Positions 18,251 to 26,905 of a stretch of DNA of 64,000 nt are shown here, piece by piece (the first letter of the stretch is position 1; each line of letters begins with the position of its first letter). Origin of the DNA: Rhabdaerophilum sp. SD176. Its GTDB lineage: Bacteria > Pseudomonadota > Alphaproteobacteria > Rhizobiales > Beijerinckiaceae. The translations under genes and the position numbers were made by a program. The DNA lies in assembly GCF_030143245.1 (NCBI RefSeq), contig NZ_JARJNS010000006.1, forward strand, positions 186,001 through 250,000, in the 5' to 3' direction. The notes below the pieces were generated by a model. The model was not told where the DNA came from. It saw only the letters and a list, made by a program, of their open reading frames with translations, and did no database searches.

Positions 18251-18721
18251 TCAGGCGGCTGCGTTTTCAATGGCGGCGATGTTGATCCGTTTCATTTCCA
18301 TCATGGCCCGGAACACGCGCCCTGCCCTTTCCCGATCAGGATCGGCGATGAGGTGCAGCAGGCGCGACGGAATGATCTGCCAGGAAAGACCGTAACGATC
18401 CTTCACCCAGCCGCATTGCTCGGCTTCGGGATGGGCGGACAAGGCATCGGAGAGACGCTCGATCTCGCCTTGCGTCTCGGCAGGGACCATCAGGGAAACG
18501 GCCTCGTTGAACCGGAAATGCGGTCCTCCGTTCAGGCCCACGAAGCGCCTCCCCATCAGCGTGAATTCAACTGTCAGGACCGAACCGGCCTTGCCCGAGG
18601 GGAAATCGTCCGGCGCGTGGTGGATGGCATCGACCCGGCTGTCGGGAAGCAGGGACGCGTAGAATTCCGCTGCCTCCTGCGCTGCGCCGTCGAACCAGAG
18701 GCAAGGCGTCACTGTCTCCAT
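18251..18721 (-). CDS. VOC-family protein (PhnB/3-demethylubiquinone methyltransferase-like)
   Basis: 156-residue vicinal-oxygen-chelate fold protein. The start METVTPCLWFDGAAQEAAEFYASLLPDS and the later GLNGGPHFRFNEAVSL and CGWVKDRYGLSWQI blocks are the hallmarks of the PhnB-like subgroup. The ATG at 18721 begins the conserved domain, with GAAGGA-like sequence nearby; upstream codons overlap the preceding gene. Members are usually annotated as glyoxalase-like, with no proven reaction. It is part of the TetR-SRPBCC-VOC-DUF1428 unit. Confidence 0.85.
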   Translation of the reverse strand: METVTPCLWFDGAAQEAAEFYASLLPDSRVDAIHHAPDDFPSGKAGSVLTVEFTLMGRRFVGLNGGPHFRFNEAVSLMVPAETQGEIERLSDALSAHPEAEQCGWVKDRYGLSWQIIPSRLLHLIADPDRERAGRVFRAMMEMKRINIAAIENAAA

Positions 18722-18767
18722 GGAAGGATCCTTTGAATTGTCTGGAAAAGGCGGTTCCGCGCGTCGG

Positions 18768-19223
18768 TCAGGCCGGGTCCGACGGCCCGGACGGGGCCGT
18801 GACAAGGCGCTCCAGCTTGTGAAGGGAATCCTGCCAGCCCAGGTAACAACTCTCCGGCGGGATTGCATCCGGGATGCCACTCTGCTCGATCGTCAGCTCG
18901 GTGCCGCAGGAAACCGCCCTGAGGCCAACCACAACGCGGATTTCGCCCGGCAGGCCGGGATCATCGAAGCGGTCCGTGTAGACGAGCCGCTCGGATGGCA
19001 CGAGTTCGAGAAACTCGCCGCCGAAGCTGTGGACATGGCCATTCGCGAAATCCCGGAACGACATCCTGAAGGTCCCGCCGACCTTCGGCTCGAGGGCGTG
19101 CACCGTACACAGATAGCCATTCGGTGGCAGCCAGCTTGCAAGGGCGTCCGGCTCGAGAAAGGCACGATAGAGCCTGTCCGGGCTTGTGGCGAAGACGCGA
19201 TGTAGGCGAACGGTTCCGGGCAT
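18768..19223 (-). CDS. SRPBCC/AHSA1-family protein
   Basis: 151-residue START-like (SRPBCC) fold protein of the Aha1 C-terminal type. Typical features are VFATSPDRLYRAFLEPDALASWLPP at the N-terminus and GGTFRMSFRDF in the middle. The fold makes a hydrophobic cavity that binds small ligands. It starts 14 bases after the TetR gene ends and precedes the VOC gene, and this trio with DUF1428 is probably one transcript. The ligand is unknown. Confidence 0.83.
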   Translation of the reverse strand: MPGTVRLHRVFATSPDRLYRAFLEPDALASWLPPNGYLCTVHALEPKVGGTFRMSFRDFANGHVHSFGGEFLELVPSERLVYTDRFDDPGLPGEIRVVVGLRAVSCGTELTIEQSGIPDAIPPESCYLGWQDSLHKLERLVTAPSGPSDPA

Positions 19224-19237
19224 ACAGGTTCTCCGTG

Positions 19238-19876
19238 TCAGGGACTGGGATCGGGATTGGCGCCTGCCGACGTGAAGAGCAGGCGGATGTACCGCGTGAG
19301 ATGATCGACGCTGTCCCGCGCGATTGCCGGGCCACCGCTCCCCTTGGCGAGGATGAAGGCGCCCTGCAGGACAACCTGGCTGTGAAGAGCCAGCCCGGAC
19401 GCCGTCCAGCCTGTCGACGCGCCTTCGGGGTCAAGCCCGCGCGCCAGCATGGCGGCAGAGATCATGGGCTCGAGCGTTGCTGCGTGGCTGGCGATCGATT
19501 CCTGGCAGGCCGCAGCGATCGCAGGATGCTGGGCATAGACTTCCTGGAGCATCGTGCCTGCAAGGCAGGTGAACTCGCATAATTCACCGCCAAGGATGTC
19601 CCGCCGGAACCGGAGATAGGCCAGCAGTCTTTCCAGAGGATCCTCGACCTGCTGGTAAGGCGCGGCAGCAAAAAGGGCGCCCGTCATCTTCGACCAATAC
19701 TCGGCCGCCGCGATCCCCAACGCTTCCTTGCTGGCGAAATGGTGGAAGAAGGCCCCCTTTGTCACGCCGGCTTCAACGCAGAGATCATCCACGCTTGTCG
19801 CGGCAAACCCTTTCGACCGGACGACCTTTACGGCGGCTTCAAGCAGTTTCTCGCGGGCGTTGACCGAGCGGCTCAT
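19238..19876 (-). CDS. TetR/AcrR-family transcriptional regulator
   Basis: 212-residue repressor. The N-terminal HTH lies at about residues 26-50 (TSVDDLCVEAGVTKGAFFHHFASKEAL), followed by an all-helical ligand domain with Cys residues (ELCEFTCLAG) that could sense electrophiles. ATG 19876 is preferred because it directly precedes the conserved region; the frame reaches 19912 and would overlap the operator. A perfect 18-bp palindrome sits 30 bases upstream, so the gene probably represses itself and the three downstream small-enzyme genes. Confidence 0.88.
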   Translation of the reverse strand: MSRSVNAREKLLEAAVKVVRSKGFAATSVDDLCVEAGVTKGAFFHHFASKEALGIAAAEYWSKMTGALFAAAPYQQVEDPLERLLAYLRFRRDILGGELCEFTCLAGTMLQEVYAQHPAIAAACQESIASHAATLEPMISAAMLARGLDPEGASTGWTASGLALHSQVVLQGAFILAKGSGGPAIARDSVDHLTRYIRLLFTSAGANPDPSP

Positions 19877-19905
19877 GGAAAGACATCCTTTGAGCGCGAA
19901 GATAG

Positions 19906-19923
19906 ATACCAACCGGTTGGTAT
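19906..19923. promoter_or_regulatory. 18-bp palindromic operator of the TetR unit
   Basis: ATACCAACC-GGTTGGTAT is a perfect inverted repeat with no spacer. It is 30 bases upstream of the TetR start codon, in the gap between the LysR stop and the TetR gene. Size, symmetry and place fit a TetR-family operator overlapping the promoter. Confidence 0.75.
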
Positions 19924-19976
19924 GTCAAATAGCCAATCCCCTCTTCTCTGGGTCTGTACGCCGCTATCGGATCGGG

Positions 19977-20885
19977 CTACCGCGTGCCTGGCTTCCCACG
20001 GTCGCTGCGGAACGCCCTGGTGATCCATTCGACGAAGGCCAATACGTCCGGATGACCGTCATCCTCCCGCCGGAAGATCAACCGATGCGCCACCACGGGA
20101 ATTCCGACCTCGCCGAACGGCAAAATGAGCCGGCGCTGATCGAGATAGCCCTTGGCCTGCAATGTCGATTCGAGCACGATCCCGAGGCCGTCAGCGGCGG
20201 AAGCAAGGGCAAGATGTGCCCGGTCGAACTGGAAGCCGCGCGGGTTGAGCGTCAGGCCCGGCGCGAAACGGGCTGACCATTGCGGCCATTGCACAACGCA
20301 GCGAAGGGAATGCAGCAGCGGCACGCGACCGATATCCGCGAAGGCACCGATATGGTGCTCGGCCACGAAGGCGGGGCTCGCCATGGGGACGATCGTCTCG
20401 TCCGCGAGGACGATCGCCTCGCAGGTTTCAGGCACCGGACGCGCATACTGAATGTCGATCAGGATCCCGTCCTGCCCGAGCCGGGCAGGCTCATGGCTGG
20501 CGAAGAGCGCTATATCGATGGCCGGGTGCTCGCGCATGAAATCCTTCAACCGCGGCACCAGCCAGAGAGTCGCAAAGCTCGGCGAACAATGGATCGGCAG
20601 GCGACGCGCGCCCGCCCCGGTCGCGAGCCGGTTGGTCGCCGCGATCAGGCGGGCGAAGCTTTCCGAGATCGTCGTGGCATAGGCCAGTGCCTCCTCGGTC
20701 GGTGTCACCTGCCGCTTGTCACGCAGGAAGAGGCGCTGGCCGAGCATGCCCTCCAGCGCCCGCATCTGGTGGCTGATGGCGGAGGGCGTCAGGCCCAGCG
20801 ACTTGGCGGCTCCGGCGAAACTGCCGGATTCGATGACAGCCTGAAAGGTCGCCAACCACTGAAGCGGAGGCATATTGCCCAGCAT
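19977..20885 (-). CDS. LysR-family transcriptional regulator (GcvA-like)
   Basis: 302-residue LysR regulator. The N-terminal winged HTH (residues 8-65) includes GSFAGAAKSLGLTPSAISHQMRALE, and the C-terminal half is a periplasmic-binding-like effector domain with the GcvA-type motif LALASAADGLGIVLES. It is divergent from the SAF-domain dehydrogenase/TRAP operon, whose start lies 243 bases away, so it most likely controls that operon in response to its substrate. A weak inverted repeat, GATGA-N7-TCATC, is at 20887-20903 next to the start codon. Confidence 0.9.
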   Translation of the reverse strand: MLGNMPPLQWLATFQAVIESGSFAGAAKSLGLTPSAISHQMRALEGMLGQRLFLRDKRQVTPTEEALAYATTISESFARLIAATNRLATGAGARRLPIHCSPSFATLWLVPRLKDFMREHPAIDIALFASHEPARLGQDGILIDIQYARPVPETCEAIVLADETIVPMASPAFVAEHHIGAFADIGRVPLLHSLRCVVQWPQWSARFAPGLTLNPRGFQFDRAHLALASAADGLGIVLESTLQAKGYLDQRRLILPFGEVGIPVVAHRLIFRREDDGHPDVLAFVEWITRAFRSDRGKPGTR

Positions 20886-21128
20886 TGATGAATACTCCTC
20901 ATCTTTTTCCGCATCCTAATTCGCTTTTCGCACGGGAGAAACATGTTAGCGTCTGCTTTGAGGAATGCTGCTCATGAGACACGAAGCAGCATCCGGCCGG
21001 GAAGAAACGATCGCCAGGACGCGGCATGACGGAACCACGGGATTCCGGCTGCCTTTCTGCGCGCTTCCTTCCGGCCATGATGTGGATCGGTTCGGCCACG
21101 CGCCGACAGGAAAGGAAGGCCAGGCCCC

Positions 21129-22469
21129 ATGAATCTTCACCGCATGCTGCTGGAACGCCAGTCTGCCGGAAAGCCGATCACCATCGGGATCATCGGCGCG
21201 GGGAAATTCGGAACGATGTTCCTGTCGCAGGCCCGCCAGACAGCCGGGATGCATGTCGTGGCGGTGGCCGATCTCAATACGACGCGGGCGCGCTCCCAGC
21301 TCAAGCTGGCCTGCTGGCCGGAAGAGCAATATGCCGCGACTTCGCTCGACGACGCGCTGATGAACGGCGCGACGCTGGTCACCGAGAATGGTGACAGCCT
21401 CGTCGCCCATCCCGGCATCGAGGTGATCATCGAGGCGACCGGCGATCCCGGCGCGGGCATCCGCTTCGCGCTGAAGGCGATCGAGAACGGCAAGCACATC
21501 ATCATGGTCAATGTCGAGGCCGATGCCGTGGCGGGCCCGTTGCTCGCCCGCAAGGCGAAGCAGGCCGGCGTGGTGTATTCGCTGGCCTGGGGCGATCAGC
21601 CGGCGCTGATCGCCGACCATGTCGACTGGGCGCGCGCAGCGGGATTCCGGGTGGTCGCTGCCGGCAAGGGCACGCGCTACCACCCGACCTATCACCAGTC
21701 GACGCCGGATACGGTGTGGGACATTCTCGACAAGTACATGAAGATCCGCGACCGGAATTCCATCAACCCGAAGATGTTCAATTCCTTTGTCGACGGCACC
21801 AAATCCGGCATCGAAATGACGGCGGTGTGCAACGCGACCGGGCTGGAAAGCCAGACCGAAGGGCTTTCCTTCCCGCCGGCGACCCGGTTCGAGCATGCCG
21901 AGATCTGCAAGCCGAAATCCGATGGCGGCGTGCTGGAACGCAAGGGCGTGACGGAGGTGACATCCTCGGTCTATCGCGACGGCAGCGATGTGCCGCATTC
22001 GCTGGTGATGGGCACCTATGTCGTCTTCGAGACGGACAGCGCCTATTCCGAGGAATGCTTCCGCGAATACTCGATGCTGCAAGACAGATCCGGCAAGTAT
22101 TCCTGCCTGTACCGGCCAACGCACATGATCGGCCTCGAACTGGGGATCTCGGTGGCCTCGGCGGCGCTCCGCAAGGAGCCAACAGGGGCGCCGGTCTGCT
22201 TCAATGCCGATGTCGTGGCCACAGCTAAGCGCGATCTCAAGGCCGGCGAGATGCTCGACGGCGAAGGCGGCTTCTGCGTCTGGGGCAAGCAGACCCCGGC
22301 CAAGGCCTCGCTGGCCGAAGGCTACCTGCCGCTCGGGCTCGCGCACAAGATCAAGCTCAAGCGCGACATTCCGCAGGGAGCCCGCCTGAAATGGTCGGAT
22401 GTCGAATTCGACCCCAACGATGCCGCCATCAAGGTTCGCCGCGAGATGGAAGCCCTGTTCTCGAGCTGA
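21129..22469 (+). CDS. NAD(P)-dependent oxidoreductase with SAF domain (homoserine-dehydrogenase-like)
   Basis: 446-residue predicted cytosolic dehydrogenase. A Rossmann fold opens with IGIIGAGKFGTMF at residues 19-31, and a catalytic domain like that of homoserine dehydrogenase follows with EATGDPGAG and GTRYHPTYHQSTP. A SAF (antifreeze/AFP-like) domain occupies about residues 355-440 (TAKRDLKAGEML). This architecture is known but mostly uncharacterised. The adjoining TRAP transporter and divergent LysR suggest it oxidises an imported hydroxy- or sugar-acid. The start at 21129 has GGAAAGGAAGGCC upstream. Confidence 0.8.
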   Translation: MNLHRMLLERQSAGKPITIGIIGAGKFGTMFLSQARQTAGMHVVAVADLNTTRARSQLKLACWPEEQYAATSLDDALMNGATLVTENGDSLVAHPGIEVIIEATGDPGAGIRFALKAIENGKHIIMVNVEADAVAGPLLARKAKQAGVVYSLAWGDQPALIADHVDWARAAGFRVVAAGKGTRYHPTYHQSTPDTVWDILDKYMKIRDRNSINPKMFNSFVDGTKSGIEMTAVCNATGLESQTEGLSFPPATRFEHAEICKPKSDGGVLERKGVTEVTSSVYRDGSDVPHSLVMGTYVVFETDSAYSEECFREYSMLQDRSGKYSCLYRPTHMIGLELGISVASAALRKEPTGAPVCFNADVVATAKRDLKAGEMLDGEGGFCVWGKQTPAKASLAEGYLPLGLAHKIKLKRDIPQGARLKWSDVEFDPNDAAIKVRREMEALFSS

Positions 22470-22484
22470 AAGTCCAACGACATG

Positions 22485-22506
22485 CCGGAGACAGAACCGT
22501 CTCCGG
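22485..22506 (+). other. Hairpin between dehydrogenase and TRAP genes
   Basis: CCGGAGAC and GTCTCCGG pair as perfect 8-bp arms around a 6-base loop, followed by TTTC. It is in the 88-base gap before the binding-protein gene and may act as a processing or partial termination site. Confidence 0.5.
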
Positions 22507-22557
22507 TTTCAACCGCCAGAGCCCGAAACGGGCCAGCATCTTTCCAGGGAGGAAAAC

Positions 22558-23553
22558 ATGACAAAGCCGTTCGAAATGTCAGCCAGCCGCCGCACCGTCC
22601 TGCTGGGCACGGCCGGTCTTGCCGGAATGGTGGCGATGCCCGCCATCCTTAGGGCCCAGACCGTGAAATGGATCGGGGCTTCCGCAACCCCGCCGACGGA
22701 TTTCATCGCACAGGGGCTCGATTTCTTTGCCGCCCGCGTCAAGGAGCTGACCAAGGGCCAGATCGAGATCGCCACGCACCATGCCGGATCGCTGGGCGGG
22801 GAGCGCGAGCATGTCGAAGGGCTGCTTCAGGGCTCGATCCATGTGGCCTCGCCAGGCGCGGCGATCCTCGGCGGCTGGTACAAGCCCGCAGAGGTCTGGA
22901 CCTACCCCTATCTGTTCAAGAACGTGGCCCACAAGGACAAGGTCATGACGAGCGTCATGACCGAGTATGGCGATGATGCCGGGGCGCAGGCCAAGCTCCG
23001 TCCGATGGCCTCGATCCCCCGCATGCCGCGCATGCTCTCCTCGAACCGCGTGGTCAAGAGCCCGGCCGATATGAAGGGCTTCAAGATCCGCGTGCCCGAA
23101 ACCACCATGTGGCGCCGGACCTTCGAGCGGTTCGGCGCCTCACCGACGCCGCTGCCCTGGCCGGAAGTGTTCCAGGCGTTGAAGTCGGGTATCATCGAGG
23201 GGCAGGAAAACCCGATGGCACTGACCTACAATGGTGGCATTTTCGACGTGAACAAGAACTTCGCGCTGACCGAGCACATGATGCAGGACAACATGATCGT
23301 CATCGCGGAAGCCACCTATCGCCGCGTCAACGAGGACCAGCGGAAGGCGCTCGTGCAGGCCTCCCGTGACATGGAGGATGCCCTGCGTCCGAAGGTCATC
23401 GCGGATGACAACCGGATCCTTGACCTGGTCAAGGCCAAGAACATCGCCATCAACGAGGTCGACAAGGACGCCTTCCGCAAGGCGATCGATGGCATGGAAG
23501 CCGAGTTCACCCATGTGAAGAAGTGGGTGGAGCGGATCAAGACCATCGCCTGA
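22558..23553 (+). CDS. TRAP transporter solute-binding protein (DctP family)
   Basis: 331-residue periplasmic receptor of a TRAP transporter. The leader has twin Arg in SASRRTVLLGTAGLAGM and a hydrophobic stretch, so export may be by Tat. The body has DctP-family features: GSLGGEREHVEGLLQGSIHVAS and MKGFKIRVPETTMWRRTFERFGA, where the Arg in IRVPE is the usual carboxylate clamp. The GGGAGGAAAAC site gives a strong start at 22558. It binds an organic acid and passes it to DctQM; identity is unknown. Confidence 0.9.
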   Translation: MTKPFEMSASRRTVLLGTAGLAGMVAMPAILRAQTVKWIGASATPPTDFIAQGLDFFAARVKELTKGQIEIATHHAGSLGGEREHVEGLLQGSIHVASPGAAILGGWYKPAEVWTYPYLFKNVAHKDKVMTSVMTEYGDDAGAQAKLRPMASIPRMPRMLSSNRVVKSPADMKGFKIRVPETTMWRRTFERFGASPTPLPWPEVFQALKSGIIEGQENPMALTYNGGIFDVNKNFALTEHMMQDNMIVIAEATYRRVNEDQRKALVQASRDMEDALRPKVIADDNRILDLVKAKNIAINEVDKDAFRKAIDGMEAEFTHVKKWVERIKTIA

Positions 23554-23569
23554 AACCGGCCTCTCCCTC

Positions 23570-23597
23570 GCCGGATCCCCGCGCCCGGGGATCCGGC
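23570..23597 (+). terminator. Terminator-like hairpin after the DctP gene
   Basis: GCCGGATCCCC and GGGGATCCGGC form perfect 11-bp arms around a 6-base loop, followed by ACTTTTCATTCTT. It lies between the binding-protein gene and the DctQ gene, so it is probably a leaky terminator that raises binding-protein mRNA relative to the permease genes. Confidence 0.75.
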
Positions 23598-23624
23598 ACT
23601 TTTCATTCTTGTCCCGGAGGCCCG

Positions 23625-24140
23625 ATGTCGGCATCCCCTGGAATCGTTCTCGGCTGGCGGCGGCTCTGCGATGCTGCCGAAACGCTGAGCCGCTTCATTG
23701 TCGGCGGCGCGATCCTCGCGATCGTCAGCATCACGATCCTCTCGGTCTGGTATCGTTACGCGCTCAACGCACCGCTTTCCTGGACAGAGCAGATGTGCCG
23801 GATCCTGTTCGTCTGGTCGGTCTTCGCCGGCGCGGCGATCCTATATCGCCAGATGCTGCATATCGCCATCGACATGATGGTCGTCATGCTGCCGCCCGGC
23901 CTTCAGAAGATCGTGGGCTGGATCAACCAAATCCTGATGCTGCTGACGGGCATCCTGATGCTCGTCTACGGGCTGCAGATCTCGATCGGAACGCTGGACC
24001 AGACGTTCGGCGCGCTGGAAATCTCGCCTGCCAGTTTCTACTTCGCCGCGCCCTATTGCGGATTGCTGATCGTGGTGTTCTGGGTCGAGAAGCTGTTCGA
24101 CCCCGCCCGGCGAGAGCCGCTCGGCGAAATCCATCTGTGA
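23625..24140 (+). CDS. TRAP transporter small permease (DctQ family)
   Basis: 171-residue membrane protein with four predicted helices. The GGAGG site seven bases upstream fixes the start at 23625. Typical DctQ blocks are SVWYRYALNAPLSWTEQMCRILFVW, where the Glu of the SWTEE/Q motif is conserved, and GAAILYRQMLHIAIDM. It forms the membrane unit with DctM and is encoded 72 bases after the receptor gene behind a terminator-like hairpin. Transport is driven by sodium or proton gradients in this family. Confidence 0.9.
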   Translation: MSASPGIVLGWRRLCDAAETLSRFIVGGAILAIVSITILSVWYRYALNAPLSWTEQMCRILFVWSVFAGAAILYRQMLHIAIDMMVVMLPPGLQKIVGWINQILMLLTGILMLVYGLQISIGTLDQTFGALEISPASFYFAAPYCGLLIVVFWVEKLFDPARREPLGEIHL

Positions 24141-24149
24141 GGATGCATC

Positions 24150-25430
24150 ATGGCCAGCATTCTCATATTCTCCTTCATCATGCTGATGGCGATTGGCCTG
24201 CCGATCGCCTTTGCGATGGCGCTGGCCTCGGTCGCCACGATCGCCAATCATCCTTCGCTGCCCTTTTCTGTCTTCATCCAGCGCGCCCTGATCGGCGCTG
24301 ACAGCTATTCGCTTCTTGCGATCCCGTTCTTCATCCTCGCCGGCAACATCATGAATGTCGGCGGAATCACTGCCCGGATCATCAACTTCGCGAATGCCTG
24401 CGTCGGTCGCTTTGCTGGCGGGCTGGGCCTGACAACCGTGATGAGCTGCATGGTCTTTTCCGGCGTGTCCGGTTCGGCGGTTGCGGATGCAACCGCTCTC
24501 GGCAAGGTCCTCATTCCCGGCATGAAGAAGGCCGGCTACGAGCCCGGCTTCGCGGCCTCGATCACCGCCTCGGCCTCGGTGATGGGGCCGATCATCCCGC
24601 CCTCCATCCCGTTGGTGATCTACGGGCTCTCCGTGGGCAAGGGGGTTTCGGTCGCAGCGCTGTTCCTCGGCGGCGTGATCCCCGGATTGCTGCTCGGCTT
24701 CGGACTCGCGGCCGTGACCTATCTGATCGCGCGGAAGCGCAACTACCCGGTGCATGAAGCCGTGCCGATGCGGCAGGTTCTCCAGTCCGGCTCGAAGGCG
24801 ATCTGGGCTCTGATGATGCCCTTCGTCATCCTGTTCGGCGTGACGGGCGGCGTGGTGACGGTAACGGAAAGCGCTGCATTCGCCGTGATGTATGCGCTTT
24901 TCGTGTCGATGGTGATCCACCGGGAACTCTCGGTCAGGCAGCTCTGGGCGATCTACGTGCAATCGGGCATCGATTCCGCCGTGGTGATGATCATCATTGC
25001 CTTTGCCGGCGCTTTTGGCTGGCTGATGGCGGTATCCGGCCTGCCACGGGAAATCGCGGCCTGGATCGGCAGCGTTTCGTCCAACCCGATCGTCATCCTC
25101 CTGCTGATCAATGGCCTGCTGCTGGTCGTGGGCTGCTTCATGGAAGCGATCGCGGCCATGATCATCCTGATCCCGGTGCTGATCCCGATCGTGGAGGCCG
25201 CCGGAATCGATCTCGTCCATTTCGGGCTGGTCATGGTGTTCAACCTGATGCTGGGCCTTCTGACGCCTCCGGTCGGGATCCTGCTTTACATCTGCGGCAA
25301 CTTTGCATCGGTGAAGATCGAACGCGTGGTCCGCGAGGTCATGCCATTCCTCGGCGTCGGCTTCCTCGTGCTGTTCGTGATCACGCTGTTCCCCGAGGTG
25401 GTGCTTTGGCTGCCAAGGGTCTTGCTCTGA
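24150..25430 (+). CDS. TRAP transporter large permease (DctM family)
   Basis: 426-residue integral membrane protein with about twelve helices, the transport subunit of the TRAP system. Hallmarks are LAIPFFILAGNIMNVGGIT, the GVSGSAVADATALGKVLIPGM loop and ASVMGPIIPPSIPLVIYG, which match the DctM ion- and substrate-binding repeats. It begins 9 bases after DctQ. The operon continues with a DUF2938 gene. Confidence 0.92.
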   Translation: MASILIFSFIMLMAIGLPIAFAMALASVATIANHPSLPFSVFIQRALIGADSYSLLAIPFFILAGNIMNVGGITARIINFANACVGRFAGGLGLTTVMSCMVFSGVSGSAVADATALGKVLIPGMKKAGYEPGFAASITASASVMGPIIPPSIPLVIYGLSVGKGVSVAALFLGGVIPGLLLGFGLAAVTYLIARKRNYPVHEAVPMRQVLQSGSKAIWALMMPFVILFGVTGGVVTVTESAAFAVMYALFVSMVIHRELSVRQLWAIYVQSGIDSAVVMIIIAFAGAFGWLMAVSGLPREIAAWIGSVSSNPIVILLLINGLLLVVGCFMEAIAAMIILIPVLIPIVEAAGIDLVHFGLVMVFNLMLGLLTPPVGILLYICGNFASVKIERVVREVMPFLGVGFLVLFVITLFPEVVLWLPRVLL

Positions 25431-25476
25431 CCGCTGCAACCGGGCAAGCCAGCCACAGGCAAATGGGAGGTTCACC

Positions 25477-25944
25477 ATGGTTCAGGGCCTGATCATCGGG
25501 ATCGGCGCCACGATCGTCTTCGATCTGTGGAACCTTCTCCTGAACCGGTTTTTCGGCATTCCGCTGCCGAACTGGGCGATGGTGGGCCGCTGGTTCCGCC
25601 ACATTTTCCGCGGGCAGTTCCTGCATGAGGATATTGCCCGCGCCGAACCTGTGGCGCACGAACGCGTCTGGGGCTGGGCCTTCCATTATGCGGTCGGCGC
25701 GAGTTTCGGCCTCGCAACCGTGGTTCTCGGCGGGCCGGGCTGGACATCCAGCCCGACACTTCTTCCCGCGATGGCGATCGGGCTCGGCACGGTCCTGCTC
25801 GGCTGGTTCGTCCTTGCCCCGGGCATGGGCGCGGGCATCGCCGCGCGCCTAAGGCCCAATGCAGTACATATCCGGGGGCTCAACCTGCTTGCCCATACCG
25901 TCTTCGGGTTGGCCATGTATGGGCTGGCCCGGCTGATCAGCTAG
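25477..25944 (+). CDS. DUF2938 membrane protein
   Basis: 155-residue integral membrane protein with about four helices. It opens MVQGLIIGIGATIVFDLWNLLLNRFFGIP and carries WAMVGRWFRHI, then HERVWGWAFHYAVGASFG, which are DUF2938 features. The start has AAATGGGAGG upstream and lies 46 bases after dctM, so it is likely part of the same transcript. The function is unknown; its place suggests a minor role connected with the imported substrate, or simple hitch-hiking. Confidence 0.82.
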   Translation: MVQGLIIGIGATIVFDLWNLLLNRFFGIPLPNWAMVGRWFRHIFRGQFLHEDIARAEPVAHERVWGWAFHYAVGASFGLATVVLGGPGWTSSPTLLPAMAIGLGTVLLGWFVLAPGMGAGIAARLRPNAVHIRGLNLLAHTVFGLAMYGLARLIS

Positions 25945-25959
25945 AACGATCCCCGCCCC

Positions 25960-26787
25960 TCAGCGCGCAAGGCCGAGGGCCACGAGATGGTCGACGCCCT
26001 TCATCAGGTTCGCCTGATCCTTGACCTCGAGGATCAGCCGCGCGGCCGGGCTGGCGACAGCAAGCGCCCGAAAGATGGCAGGCCAGTTCACGCTGCCCTC
26101 GCCCGGGTGCCAATGCCGGTCAGCATAGCCATCCATATCCTGAAGGTGGACATGCGCCAGCGCCGACCCTGCCTTGTGGACATAGACATCGACCGGCGGC
26201 GCGCCGGTCGAGACATGGGCATAATGGGCATGGCCCGTATCGATTGACACGCGGACAGGGTCCCCGAGGGCCTCCGCCAGCCGGACGCGTGCCGAGGGGT
26301 CCTTGTCCTCGATATTCTCGATGACAAGTTCGCAGCCGATATCCCGAGCACGGACAATCACCGGGGCAAGGCATTCCGCAACACGCCCGACCATCTTCTG
26401 CTCGGCACCCGGAAAAGCATCGAGATTGTTGTAATCCCAGGTCGTGAACGGGGAATGGATCACCATCTGCGTGGCACCGAGCCGTTCCGCGATCACCAGC
26501 GCCTGCAGGAAGCGCTTCTGGACCACCGCTCGAACCAGTGGATCCTCGGTGGAAATCCGGAAACCCCAGAACGGACCATGAAGCCCGAGGCGACCGTGAT
26601 ATCCGTCGAGCAGTCCGGCAATCTCATCCGCAACCGCCTCGGCATCGCCATCGAGCAAAGTGTGCTCAATGAAATCCTGGATCTCGAGATCGCGCTGATG
26701 GTCAAGGAGCCATTGCCGGTGGAGCGGCAACGTGCGCCGGCTAAGGGCCGCCCCGAGGAGCGGCAAGGATGGAACAGGAACAGTCAT
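25960..26787 (-). CDS. Sugar phosphate isomerase/epimerase-like TIM-barrel protein
   Basis: 275-residue xylose-isomerase-like TIM barrel (AP endonuclease family 2 fold). Metal-site residues are visible as Glu in VIENIEDKDPSAR, Asp-His in SIDTGHAHY, His in HVHLQDMDG and Glu near the end in LILEVKD. The gene is divergent from phnDCE, and a good Pho-box match in its own orientation lies 46 bases upstream of the ATG. This suggests that the enzyme is induced by phosphate starvation and handles a phosphorus-linked sugar or product. The true substrate is unknown, and it could equally be a glyoxylate or myo-inositol pathway enzyme. Confidence 0.8.
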   Translation of the reverse strand: MTVPVPSLPLLGAALSRRTLPLHRQWLLDHQRDLEIQDFIEHTLLDGDAEAVADEIAGLLDGYHGRLGLHGPFWGFRISTEDPLVRAVVQKRFLQALVIAERLGATQMVIHSPFTTWDYNNLDAFPGAEQKMVGRVAECLAPVIVRARDIGCELVIENIEDKDPSARVRLAEALGDPVRVSIDTGHAHYAHVSTGAPPVDVYVHKAGSALAHVHLQDMDGYADRHWHPGEGSVNWPAIFRALAVASPAARLILEVKDQANLMKGVDHLVALGLAR

Positions 26788-26832
26788 CGTGGTTCTCCGG
26801 TCAAGCTTCGGCTGTTTCCGTGGCGCCTCTCC

Positions 26833-26850
26833 ATGACAGGCTGATGATGG
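26833..26850 (-). promoter_or_regulatory. Pho box, minus orientation
   Basis: Read on the minus strand, CCATCAT-cagc-CTGTCAT matches the PhoB consensus CTGTCAT-N4-CTGTCAT at 12 of 14 positions, with exact 11-bp spacing. It ends 46 bases before the ATG of the TIM-barrel gene. Confidence 0.6.
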
Positions 26851-26905
26851 CCGGCTTCATCGTGCCGGAGACGGGGCCGTGCCGCTCCTGCCGGCCTGCG
26901 CCCCC

